DNA of 64,000 nucleotides, taken from assembly GCA_024138025.1 (NCBI GenBank), contig JAMXBD010001387.1, forward strand, positions 124,001 through 188,000. Reading direction: 5' to 3'. Each line of letters opens with the position of its first letter. Position 1 is the stretch's first letter. Under the pieces are notes generated by a model. That model was not told where the DNA came from. It searched no databases and worked only from the letters and a program-made list of their open reading frames with translations. This document shows positions 47,272 to 58,904 of this stretch, one piece after another. A program made the position numbers and the translations under genes. The DNA comes from Combretum micranthum. Taxonomy: Eukaryota > Streptophyta > Magnoliopsida > Myrtales > Combretaceae.

Positions 47272-48150
47272 CATTTGTAATCTCTCAAAATCCAAAACAT
47301 AAAAGTTGTAGATCTTTCCCTTAGCTTCATCTCAATAGGAGTTCCCATGAGAGAGATATCGACATTTTCCTGAGCTTTGTCAAATTTGGAAAATCAAGGA
47401 TTTTTGCTGTCATGCAGCAACTTTATAACGAAAAATGTATCGATTCGTTTCGAATCCACCAAAACTCAAAATATGAAATTTTATATCTCCCTCTTATCTT
47501 TCCAAGGAATTTTTAATTACCCTAAACGGAGTTCATATGAGGGAGATGTGCACAATTTACAAAACTATCTCAAATCTGCAATTTTTGAAATCACCGTTGC
47601 ACTTATAGTGACTTCGAGATGAAAACTGTATTGATGTGTTGTGGATTCATGAAAACTCAAAAAACAAAAGTTTTATATCTCCCTCTGTTCTTTCCATATA
47701 ATTTTTAATCGCCTCAAATGGAGCTCATATGAGAGAGATGTGCACAATTTACAAAGCTATCTCAAACCTGCAAATTTTTTGAAGTCACCGCTGCACTAGT
47801 AGTGACTTCAACATGAAAACTGTATTGATGTGTTGTGAATTCATGAAAACTCACAATATGAAAGTTTTAGATCTCCCTCTTAGCTTTCCAAGGAATTTTG
47901 AATTACCCCAAACGGAGTTCATATGAGGGAGATGTGCGCAATTTACAAAACTATCTCAAATCTGCAATTTTTGAAGTCATCGCTGCACTTATAGTGACTT
48001 CGGGATGAAAACTGTATTGATGTGTTGCGAATTCATGGAAACTCAAAACACTAAAGTTTTATATCTCCCTTTCCTCTTTCCATAGAATTTTGAATTGCCT
48101 CAAACGGAGCTCATATGAGAGAGATGTGCGCAATTTATGAAATAGTGTTA
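47272..48150. repeat. 193-bp tandem array (about 4.7 units)
   Basis: The anchor GAGATGTGCRCAATTTA recurs near 47543, 47735, 47929 and 48121, with a diverged unit near 47353. Alternate units share variants: GGAGTTCATATGAGGGAGA in the 47543 and 47929 units, GAGCTCATATGAGAGAGA in the 47735 and 48121 units. The array therefore has a dimeric repeat of about 386 bp. It sits downstream (minus sense) of pol and before the 3' LTR, where Tat elements are known to carry satellite-like repeats. Confidence 0.85.
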
Positions 48151-48835
48151 GAGCTGTCCTGTTTCATCTTCTAATGCATGAATAGTTTCTTGATATCTCA
48201 CCAAACACATCATAAAGCTCCCTAAACTGAGCTTGAGCACTATACCCAGTTGGGAAATCAAAGATCTCATTTCTTTAGATTTCATGAGATCCTTAGTCAC
48301 AACTCTCATATTCTTTTAAATAACAATGACTTTCTTCAAGCAATATCTTAAAGATAGAATCAATAAATGTATTGTATGTAATCTTTTGCTCGCTCAATGG
48401 CTTATCTTGTAGAGTCATCATAAGTGAGCTTGATGCTTGTCAAAGAATATGTGTACTTTTAATATATATGTCTTCATGATAATAAAATGCTGCATGGGTG
48501 AAACCTCCCTTGTTTGTGAAACTAACCTATCTTATCTTCTTATTATGCAGGTGATATATTTGATATCACTCCTATCACATTTTCTCCCCTCTACCTTTGA
48601 AGTGGTGGCACACCAACACTCTTTACATTACTTGCATTGCTTTCTTTGGAAATGAAGGTGAGTAGAAGGATGAAGAAGAACAAGTTGAATAATGCGAGGA
48701 GAAGTGAAATTAACGCATTCGGATGGTTGTGTGCCACAAGTTCCATTACCACAAGATGAATGGGTTGACGCAACAATTTCAAAAGACTTCTTTTGGGTGG
48801 ACATATGAAAATGGGACTTATTTCCACGTCAACCT
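48151..48835. other. Upstream region of the PMD gene
   Basis: Leader-like sequence of the plus-strand PMD gene with a possible acceptor (TTCTTATTATGCAG at about 48550). The true start codon was not identified because stops interrupt the frame just before the conserved region. Confidence 0.35.
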
Positions 48836-51401
48836 GTGGATGGTGAGTTGCGCTTCATAAGTCAAGAGTCTCGTGCAGGAAATAGAGCGCTCGTAGATGC
48901 ATCTTCCATATTGCAATTGAGAAATGAAAGGAAAGAGCTACCTCTCTCAGAATGCCAATTTCATTGTTCTAAACAATTTGTACAAGTATGGGGTCCTTGG
49001 GTAGGACATATTATTAAAAGATATGGAAGCATCCTACAACAAGCCGGAGTGTATGATTCAATATGGATTAGCTCAAAGTTAAGCTTTGCTCGCACCGCTG
49101 ATACAGATATGTGGCGAGCCATCCTTTGTCGATGGAGTACTCAAACACACAGTTTTATCACATCTTGGGGTGAAGTTACTCCTACTTTGGAGGATGTATG
49201 TATGCTATTGGGCTTACACGATGTAGGACTAACGGATATCACTACTGCTGAGATTTCTGAGGAGGATAGTAGCTTGATAGACTTGTTAGAGACTCACATG
49301 GGAGTAGCTGTAGATAGTCGTAGGCAGCTCACATTCTCCTCATGGCTTAAATACTTCTTTAGGCAAGAAAAGGGAGGTGAGCTTACCCATGGGCCTGGCT
49401 ACAATAGCAAGTAAGCATCCTCGTATCATTTCATTAGCATATACTATTCTTTTTCCAATCATGGCTTAACTCATCTGTTTTTTTTTTTCCTAGGGAGGAG
49501 CTAATAGCCTTTCTCTCATTGTGGCTTTCCTTGTTTGTATTCCCTGGCGGTTCTGAAGGCAGTATTAGTCCTCGCTTCTTCCACTTAGCGATCCGTATCT
49601 CATGTGGAGAGCGTTTCGCGTTGAGCCTCTTCTATTTGGGGTCTTTGTATCGACGATTAGATCTTTACCATGAGTCCTCGATACGATCCGAGGGACGGTA
49701 CATGGTGGTATGTTATGTAGATATGACATTCTTGCAATTATTTTTTGCTGAGCATTACAAGAAATACTATGATCTACCACTTGAAAAACCTGATATAGTT
49801 GAGCCACGAGCTTGGGCATGGATGAACAGAAAGCCTTTAGGATTGCTAATTGATGTGATAGATAATGTTCAAGAATATAATTTCTGCCCTCATACTAAGG
49901 AATTGGCTGGTTACGAATGGTACCCAGAATTTTATCCTCGAGGTTCTGATGACTTGGTTAACTTGATAGAGAGGTAAGACGATTTGTCTACTGCTGAGGT
50001 GGGTTTTATCATTTGGTGCACACCTGGAAGTCTCCCTTCACTTCATGACTGGTGTGACTCTTCAGAAGAATTTCTTGAGTGTAGTGTTGTGGCCTATCTA
50101 CCCCATCGGGTGGCTCGTCAGTTTGGATTTGACCAGGGTGTTCCTCGAGTATCCAGATTACTGGAGATTTCAATGAATGTTGTAAGGAACTTCATCTAGA
50201 AAATTGGAAATGTATTTATCCAAACCTCAGACAGATCTTCTTTCCATTTAGTGATTGTATTGGCGTCATCTCTAATGGGTGGATGACTTATTGGACACAT
50301 TGTCTGGAAGAGTTTAAAAACTATATTAATTCAGAGGTTGAAACAGCACTTCCTGAGCCTTCTATACACAAATTTGAGTTTTACTTTCAGCTTTCAAATA
50401 AAAAGGCTTTCAATCAAGTCCAGAATCAAAGAACACGGTCTCCTATCAAGGTCATCAGGCACATCAAACGTTTACATACTAACACTGACTGACTGTATCA
50501 TTGATTCCTTATATGCTTTTGATATATCATTAACCCTCTTCTTTTTTTTTAGGATGAGATAAGGACAAGCCAATCCAACATCACTAGCCAAAGTGAAGTG
50601 GGTAGGAATGTTTTGGTGATAGGAACACCAGCACTTCCGAAACATTTGTTTCATCAAAATCTTCTTCACCAAACATTTGCCCTTATCCTAATCGTTATGG
50701 TGTTGGGAAAATACTGCAAGCAAGGGGTGATGGTACATCTATTGTAGTGACTGATGAAGATGATGAAGACATGGTTGGTGAAGAGCAAGCTTTTGACGAC
50801 TCTGGAAGTAATAGGAGCGATCATGCGGATGAGAGCATACAAGAGGAAGACATTGATGCATATGCAGATGCATTAGCTACAGAGATTTGTGGTGAGGGAA
50901 TTGATGATATCCCTTGTAATAATGCCCCTGAAACCCTGGCACACCAGGATACTACTCTTGCTCTTCTAAGTAATGAAATACCAGAGCAAGTTGGAGGGGA
51001 GAACACACACTTGTACATGATAACTTCAGGGGAGAGTGTTTCCTTTTATGAATTCCTGGTCCCCCCTATTTACTTGGAGCCATTAAAGAGGTGCATGTGA
51101 TGAGGATTTTTGGGCGGGATCAATTTGTCCTGGTTTTGAAGTCACAAATGCCATGGTTGTGATGTTAGGTCAGGCTTGTATGCTGCTAGGTAGACCATGG
51201 AATTCATTTTCTTCAGCTAACCTAGAGTTATTGGTATAAGCTTTTAATAGTGCTCGTGCCTTAGGGTTTAAAATTGATAGCTTGGAGAGTGTTGCTAGCA
51301 AGGCACAAAGAATGTTGCACCATCAACCATTAATCCGACGCTACGAGAGGCTCAAAGCTGAACTTGAGGCGACACAACTCAAATTAGAGAATTCTCTTTA
51401 G
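48836..51401 (+). pseudogene. Plant mobile domain (PMD) gene, broken, antisense to pol
   Basis: PMD proteins (aminotransferase-like, plant mobile domain; the MAIN/MAIL1 family) occur as host genes and in transposons. The core is clear: SSKLSFARTADTDMWRAILC, SWGEVTPTLEDVCMLLGLHD, then a GT-AG intron (49411-49493) joining YNSK to EELIAFLSLWLS in frame. GGSEGSISPRFFHLAIRISC, EPRAWAWMNRKP and AYLPHRVARQFGFDQGVPRV follow. The end (51241-51401) is a coiled-coil-like RRYERLKAELEATQLKLEN. Lesions: TAA at 49975-49977, a stop after VVRNFI (about 50197), a frameshift near 50210 and another near 51050. Its strand is opposite to the integrase and RNase H around it. It once was spliced and translated, but this copy is dead. 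Confidence 0.8.
49411..49493 (+). other. PMD intron (83 bp)
   Basis: GTAAGC donor and a T-run followed by CCTAG acceptor. Removing it restores one frame across YNSK-EELIAFLSLW. Confidence 0.75.
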
Positions 51402-52480
51402 GGTCTTGATACTGCTTCTATCACAGAATAGATTATTACATTGGTCATGATACTTTTTCAAGGATTGCGTTAAGTCTTTGTCTTTGTTTTGTTTCATGTT
51501 TCATGCATAATATTTCATGCAATGCTACTTTCTCTTAGTTTTGTTCCCTTCACTTGGTATCGTATCATAATACGATGAACTCGTGCGCTTTAAAGAATGT
51601 AAGATTCATGTAGCAGCACATTATATGTTATGACTTTGCACGTTTAAATTATTATTTCTTTCACGAGCAAAGACTTCTTGATTTCACAAGAATTGTCAAG
51701 GGGGTATTACCCATTACTTGACCATTCCATCAAATATGATGGTTAACATAACGTACTTAGGAAAAAAAATTCATATGCATGTATTATGCCACGCGCTTAG
51801 TAAATTTTAACAATTACAAGCCACATGTTGTAACATAAATGAATGTTGCGCACATAGGAGACAAGTCTCTTACCAAGCAACAGCAACATACAAATATAAT
51901 CATATAACCAACCCGATTGATAAAATAATCGTGTGAAAACAAGCTCATATTATTCAAGCTATCATCATCACTGATCATGCTATTACATATGAAACTTCTT
52001 TACATATTGAAAGTTTATAGGAGCTGTAATAGCATCGGTCTTTGGATTGAGGAGCTTACAATACCCGCTATCATGGACTTCATGTATAATGAAGGGACCT
52101 TCCCATTTTGGCGTGAACTTTGGCGCAGGTATACTTCGGCGCACATGCTCCTGCACAAAGTAAAACATCACCCACTTGGAAGGACCTTTTCCTCACCAAC
52201 CGGTCATAGGCCATACCAAGCTTGTGTTGGTTGTTGATCAAGTTGTTTTTGGCTATATCTCATCTTTCATCTAAGGCTTCCAAATCTATTGTGCGTAAAG
52301 CATCTGGCTCAAGCTCAGCATTGATCGCCAATCGTGCTGAAGGGATTAGAACTTCTATGGGCAAAATTGCTTCGGTACCATACACTAGCGAAAAAGGTGT
52401 TGCTTGTGTTGGCCGCCGCTTCAAAGTCCTATAAGCCTAAAGTGCTAAAGATAGCTTATCATGCCATTCTTTATAGTTGT
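51094..52480. repeat. 1.39-kb tandem duplication, copy A
   Basis: Covers the PMD 3' end (plus) and the C-terminal part of the integrase (minus, 52171 to 51983). Nearly identical to the next 1.38 kb. Both breakpoints lie at CATGT. In this copy the integrase reading frame is broken at the VQEHVRR segment, where two bases are missing relative to copy B. Confidence 0.95.
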
Positions 52481-53861
52481 CATGTGATGAGGATTTTTGG
52501 GCGGGATCAATTTGTCCTGGTTTTGAAGTCACAAATGCCATGGTTGTGATGTTAGGTCGGGCTTGTATGCTGCTAGGTAGACCATGGAATTCATTTTCTT
52601 CAGCTAACCTAGAGTTATTGGTATAAGCTTTTAATAGTGCTCGTGCCTTAGGTTTAAAATTGATAGCTTGGAGAGTGTTGCAGCAAGGCACAAAGAATGT
52701 TGCACCATCAACCATTAATCCGACGCTACGAGAGGCTCAAAGCTGAACTTGAGGCGACACAACTCAAATTAAGAGAATTCTCTTTAGGGTCTTGATACTG
52801 CTTCTATCACAGAATAGATTATTACATTGGTCATGATACTTTTTCAAGATTGCGTTAAGTCTTTGTCTTTGTTTTGTTTCATGTTTCATGCATAATATTT
52901 CATGCAATGCTACTTTCTCTTAGTTTTGTTCCCTTCACTTGGTATCGTATCATAATACGATGAACTCGTGCGCTTTAAAGAATGTAAGATTCATGTAGCA
53001 GCACATATATGTTATGACTTTGCACGTTTAAATATTATTTCTTTCACGAGCAAAGACTTCTTGATTTCACAAGAATTGTCAAGGGGTATTACCCATTACT
53101 TGACCATTCCATCAAATATATGGTTAACATAACGTACTTAGGAAAAAAAATTCATATGCATGTATTATCACGCGCTTAGTAAATTTTAACAATTACAAGA
53201 CACATGTTGTAACATAAATGAATGTTGCGCACATAGGAGACAAGTCTCTTACCAAGCAACAGCAACATACAAATATAATCATATAACCAACCCGATTGAT
53301 AAAATAATCGTGTGAAAACAAGCTCATATTATTCAAGCTATCATCATCACTGATCATGCTATTACATATGAAACTTCTTTACATATTGAAAGTTTATAGG
53401 AGCTGTAATAGCATCGGTCTTTGGATTGAGGAGCTTACAATACCCGCTATCATGGACTTCATGTATAATGAAGGGACCTTCCCATTTTGGCGTGAACTTT
53501 GGCGCAGGTATACTTCGGCGCACATGCCCGGCGGCACAAAGTAAAACATCACCCACTTGGAAGGACCTTTTCCTCACCAACCGGTCATAGGCCATACCAA
53601 GCTTGTGTTGGTTGTTGATCAAGTTGTTTTTGGCTATATCTCATCTTTCATCTAAGGCTTCCAAATCTATTGTGCGTAAAGCATCTGGCTCAAGCTCAGC
53701 ATTGATCGCCAATCGTGCTGAAGGGATTAGAACTTCTATGGGTAAAATTGCTTCGGTACCATACACTAGCGAAAAAGGTGTTGCTTGTGTTGGTCGCCGC
53801 TTCAAAGTCCTATAAGCCTAAAGTGCTAAAGATAGCTTATCATGCCATTCTTTATAGTTGT
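52481..53861. repeat. 1.38-kb tandem duplication, copy B
   Basis: Second copy, continuous with the integrase core at its right end. Differences from copy A are a few substitutions (for example GGTCAGG/GGTCGGG) and many single-base indels: GGG/GG, GCTAGC/GCAGC, TTAGAG/TTAAGAG. The PMD tail is frameshifted here but open in copy A, while the integrase tail is open here but broken in copy A. Confidence 0.95.
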
Positions 53862-54734
53862 CATGTACCATACGACTGAGAACTTTCAAAAGAGTTTTGT
53901 TCGGAGCTTCGGCTTGGCCATTGCCCTTAGGGTAATAAGGGGTTGACTTCACATGATCAATACTATATGATTCCAACAATTGTTGAACATGTGAATTGAT
54001 GAAAGGAGTGCCATTATCTGAAAGAATGCACTTCGGAATCCCGAATCTGCATATAATGTTCTCCTTAATGAAGCTTGCAACTATTGGTCCCATCGCCTTC
54101 TTTAAAGGAACAACTTCCACACACTTAGTAAAACATTCAGTTACAGTTAGGATCCAAATACATCCTTTAGACGGTGGGTGAATAGGACCGATTAGATCAA
54201 ATGCCCAAGTATGAAAAGGCCATGGTGTTGTTAAGCTATGAAGTGCGACCGTAGGAGCGTGGATCGCATCTCCATGTTCTTGGCAAGGAACACACCGTTT
54301 AACAAAATTGGAACTGTCTGATTCCATGGTTGGCCGATAGTACCCCATGTCAAGTAATTGATAATACAACTTCCTCGCACCTTGGTGTTCACCACATTCT
54401 CCAGCATGTACCTCAGTTAAATATTTGTTCCGTTTCAGGAAATGCAATGCATCTGAGAGGCTTTCCCATAAATGAAACTCTATACAATTCATCTTCATGC
54501 ATTAGGTACTTGCGTGCCTTCCTTTTTACTAATTTGGTATCTGTACTATTAGTTGGTAGCACATTATTCTTCATGTCGTCACTGTACGGACGACGCCAAT
54601 CTCCAGCACTTGCGACAAAATTACATTCTTTTGCATCTAGTGACTCAAAGCACTTGGGACAATGCATTTGCACCTGAGATGCATCCTTAGCCATTGTGGG
54701 CCAGTAATATCCTACACATTGAATGTGATGATAC
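53362..54734 (-). pseudogene. Tat-lineage integrase, broken
   Basis: The integrase inserts the cDNA into host DNA. From the insertion site leftwards: YYWPTMAKDASQVQMHCPKC, a linker, then the HHCC zinc region VHAGECGEHQGARKL...RCVPCQEHG, and the catalytic core with D in HTWAFDLIGPI, D in CILSDNGTPF and E in GNGQAEAPNKTLL. The C-terminal GDVLLCAAGHVRR and KWEGPFIIHEVHDSGYCKLL end at 53362. Lesions: a frameshift between 54413 and 54498, TAG at 53818-53820 where LAL-W-AYRT is expected, and a TGA in LDER-DIAK. The N-terminal side is cut by the long LTR at 54735. Confidence 0.88.
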
Positions 54735-56274
54735 TGTAAGCCCCGAAAAATTTAAGTAAATAATTCTAAGATGAACTTCAAAAATAAACCCAAAAAAATC
54801 ACTTCTAATTAAAACCGAGCTTCGATAAATCCCCCCGAACGAATTCAGAAATTTCTGAATCGTGAGAAAAATAAGAGTCCCTAAAAATAAATAGGAACTC
54901 AATATACTTCTATTCCAAAAACCACTACGTACGATAAATTCTATATTCGACTCCAACTTATAAAAATCGGGTAAAATAGAACCCAAAAACAAATTATTAA
55001 AAAGTAAATAATGATTAACCTTTGGAAATAAAACTCAATCCAAATAATTTCGAAAACGTTGAGGGATATTAAATACTTATGAAAATCGACCTTAAAATAA
55101 ATTTCTCAAATCAAATATGTTATATACACATAAAATATCAGTTTCCAAATTGGTAAGGGCATAAATTGGAAAGTCTACCGAAAAACCTAAGTCCACGAAA
55201 CTCCCAAGAAACCTCGTAGCCTAGACCCAGCGACCCTATATTCCTAAACCAAGGAGTCGGAAGAAGAGAAAAGGTGTTGTTGGTCCGTGTTAAGACTAGG
55301 GTGCTCTAAAAGACGAGATTGACGAATTTTCAATCTATTTCCAGCCCAGTCAGGGACAGATGTTGAGAAGCGTGCCTCGGGATTCGATATAATAAAAATA
55401 TTTTCTTAATGCCGTTAGACTCATATTTTTTTAAGGATCTCTAAAGTATTAGTTTTATAAATTTTCAATAACTAGAATTACCTGATTTTGCGAGTTTATT
55501 TGTATGTCATTACTACCGGTAATTAGTTGGTCTTTCGATACTATTTACTATTATTCATTTCTCAATTTTATTATTCTTATAATGTATACCCCGGTTTTCC
55601 TAGTAACCAAATAAACTTTAGAAACCGGAGAACGGAACCCTAAATCGGTTTGGTTCAAGCTTAGTGAGAGGAGCTTAGAAGCCCTAAATCCGGCTTTCCT
55701 TCAGTTTCATAACAAAAGAAGTTTTATAAAGTAAATGAATATGAATTATTGTTTTAAAGTATATTTTAAATCTTATAAAGTTTTCAATTCGGAAAATTTT
55801 CTATTTCGGGCTTTCACGAGCTCAATTACGGAAAAACGTACTTCGGGACCAGAAACTCAGAAAAATATTCTAGAATATTCATTAGAACTGAAATTTTATA
55901 AGGATTTCAAAAATATAAATTTTATAATTTTCCAGGCTATAAAAATTACAGTTATAGCCTTTTTCCCGTATTTTCTTTACAACCTGTAAAGTAGATGTCT
56001 TGTCTACTATTCACAGCACAACCTACACTACACATTATCCATACCCTATTCTTACATCCTTACAACTACTCAATTATATTTTCTTTTCCAAGAAATTTTT
56101 ATCTCTTATTAAATTATCGCTTTTATTACATTTTATTACATAAATTTTAAATTTAAACAATTTCAACTCACTCCCTCTCTCCTCCCCATCCAAACCGGCG
56201 CACCCTCTCCCCCAATCCCCCTCCATTTGTTTTATTTTACTCCTTTTAATATAAATAAACCCTGAAATACTCAA

Positions 56275-56282
56275 TATATAAA
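56275..56282 (+). promoter_or_regulatory. TATA box of the plus long LTR
   Basis: TATATAAA followed by a CT-rich leader without ATG and a donor-like GA|GTGATG at 56441. Homologous in position to the box at 33148. Confidence 0.55.
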
Positions 56283-57913
56283 CTCATTTCTACTTTCTCT
56301 CCTCATTTTTACTCATTCCAAGTTTTTACAAAAGCAAAATCCTCTCTTCTTCTTCTTCTTCTTGCCGTGACCCTAGCCCCACCCACATACACATCCACAA
56401 ATTCATTTCCTCTTCTTTTCTACTCCAAATCTCTATTTGAGTGATGATTCCAAGCTTTGTTCTTACATTATCTTGTAATGGCAAGACCATTCTTGTGTGT
56501 TTTCCACCTTAAATCCTAATGAGCACATGCTAAGGATAGGAAAACACTAATACAAGAATATCAAGCCATCACAAGAAGTAGATCTTGTGTTTAATGAATT
56601 TTTGTTGAAATAATATCTTATTCACGCATGTAAAGTAGAGATCTTGCATGGAAAGTTTATGTTCATGTCATTAAACTCATGTTCATGCACTATAAGTGGT
56701 AGATCTAGTGTTTAGACATTTATAACTCTCTTGACATTTATGTTCATGTGAATATTTTGAGCTTTTATGCATTAATGATCATAAAAGCTTAGCCTTGCAT
56801 GTATATAGACATGTTAGATGATAGATCTTTATGGATTTAGGACAAGGAACTTGAAAAAGAAAGGATTTTGTTAGAAATATCTAGTGGAAAATTCGGATGA
56901 TTTTTGGACCTATTTTAAAAACCCTTGAAACCACTTTGAAACTCATATTTTTCATGAAAAATGGAAGGTATATGTAATAGGTATCTCTAAGGGATGATTT
57001 TTACAAGTTATAATGAGTTTAGGCATGAGTAATGTGTAAAACAAGTGATAGAATTAAAATGGAAAATTTTGAGTTAGTAATCAAGTTGTTAAATTCGTAA
57101 TTTGGAGTGATGCCTACATAAACACCTAGTATTCAAGCTTAAATTGCATGTTTTATGTGTTAAATGGAGTCATTAGGTAGTGGATATAGTAAAGCTTTAA
57201 ATTTTGATGCATTAAACAAGTTTTCTCATAAGAAATATACAAGAAATGAAATTTTTCCAAAATTCGGATTTTTGTGAAAAGCTTGTTTAAAAACATATTT
57301 GCAAGGTGAAAAATGTGAATTTCTAAGTATAAATGAAGATCTTGGATAGTATAGATGATGAAGACTCATTTTTTTTTTTTTTATTAGATAGCAAATGAAT
57401 TCTAAGGATAAAATCCTAAAACACTAGGAAATGCAAAAATTGAAAGAATGGATTTTAAGAAGTGACCATTGTAGAGTCTTTTAATAATTAGGAGTTCTTA
57501 AGAGTTCATTATCAAAAAATCATCAAGATCATGCATATATTAATCTCATTACATGACATTCATACTAGGAATTCATTCATATTCCGTCTATACATGAATC
57601 ATCAACTAGGAACATTGTTATTAAGTGCAAAACAATTTTTCGGAAATAGAAACATTACAGAACAGATCTGATCCCTTTGCTCCATGACCTTAATGTTTCA
57701 AAACTTGAAAATAATATTAGAAATAGATAGATTTTTCAAAGTAGATAAAAATCGATATAAAATTTGCGAAATTCTGAGTTAAAATGACCAAGTTATGGCC
57801 GTTTTAAGTTGGAACTTTAGCAAATAGCGAGAATTACGATTTTGTCTAGCTTAGATACATAGCTTGAATTAGCTAAGTGATGAAATTCTCATTAGGTTAT
57901 TCTTATTTGGTAG

Positions 57914-57982
57914 GTGATCCTGAGAACGATGATACCCTACCACTCGACTACTACTATTAAGAGACCGGCATTCCATGGCTGA
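57914..57982 (+). other. LTR exon module (69 bp)
   Basis: Bounded by TTATTTGGTAG and GTGAGTATC; encodes DPENDDTLPLDYYY and TAA, then CCATGGCTGA at the donor. The predicted upstream intron is 56441-57913 (1473 bp). Relative to the 34760 module the peptide-coding part differs at five synonymous sites and one Glu/Asp change. Confidence 0.65.
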
Positions 57983-58904
57983 GTGAGTATCTCTTCCGAT
58001 TTCAATTATTGCTTGTGATTGTAATGATAGTTGCACTAGTTGTTAAGCAAAGATAAAAAGGAATGTATATGCATGATCAGGATAGTTAGGAATTATATTT
58101 GTCCGTTGTTGATATGTGAAGTTGAACTTAAAGAATATCGAAGCCGGGTGATAAGTTATTGCTTGTATAGAGATGAGCTAGGATTGATTGTCTGAGAACA
58201 TTGCTTGGCCACCTAAAAGAATTGGACTAATCGAGTATTGGACTTCAATTATAATTTGAGCTCATTCATATCACGATGGGGATGGAGCATTAGCATATGT
58301 TGGTTTTTCGTGAGCCATAAAAATAATATATGTTGGTTAATCGTGATCCATAAAACAAATGTATGTTGGTTAATCGTGATCCATAAAATGAATTATTGTT
58401 CAGTTGACCGTGAGCTTAAACGGCGTCGTACCACAGGATTCGTTAATCTGCTAACCTGGGATAGAGGGCGCAAGTCCATCCACTTATGATTTCCGGTTTG
58501 TCATATGTTTGTTGAACTCACTTGTTTGACGCATTCACTTGATTGGTTAATCACTTGTTTTCTTGCTATGTTTTAATTGTGATATGGAAGTTTTCTCTCA
58601 CTAAGCTAGTGTAGCTTATACTCCAATAGTTTCCTATTGTAGTATGAATACTTTTGGCTATCTTCGAGGACCTGTGGACGTCCGGTATAGCTCTTAGATA
58701 TTAAGGAGTTTTCGATGAGGCCTAGGCCTAAAAGTAGAAATGGGCTTCTAATCTTGCTTCCTAAATTAGTGACTGAAGGATAATACAAGGGAGCTTGTGA
58801 GCCTAAGAACTCTCAACGATGTTAACGGGGGTATGCCCCTAGTTCATGTAATAGAATAGTTCTATATGAGACGGTTATGATTTGCATTCTTGTTGCTATA
58901 TATG

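Noticed and set aside
47272..48150. Regularly spaced repeats as a CRISPR-like array
   Set aside because: Units are contiguous 193-bp tandem repeats without unique spacers, in a plant retrotransposon.
52437..52715. 92-codon minus ORF joining integrase and PMD pieces
   Set aside because: It spans the junction of the tandem duplication and mixes antisense PMD with integrase sequence; not a gene.
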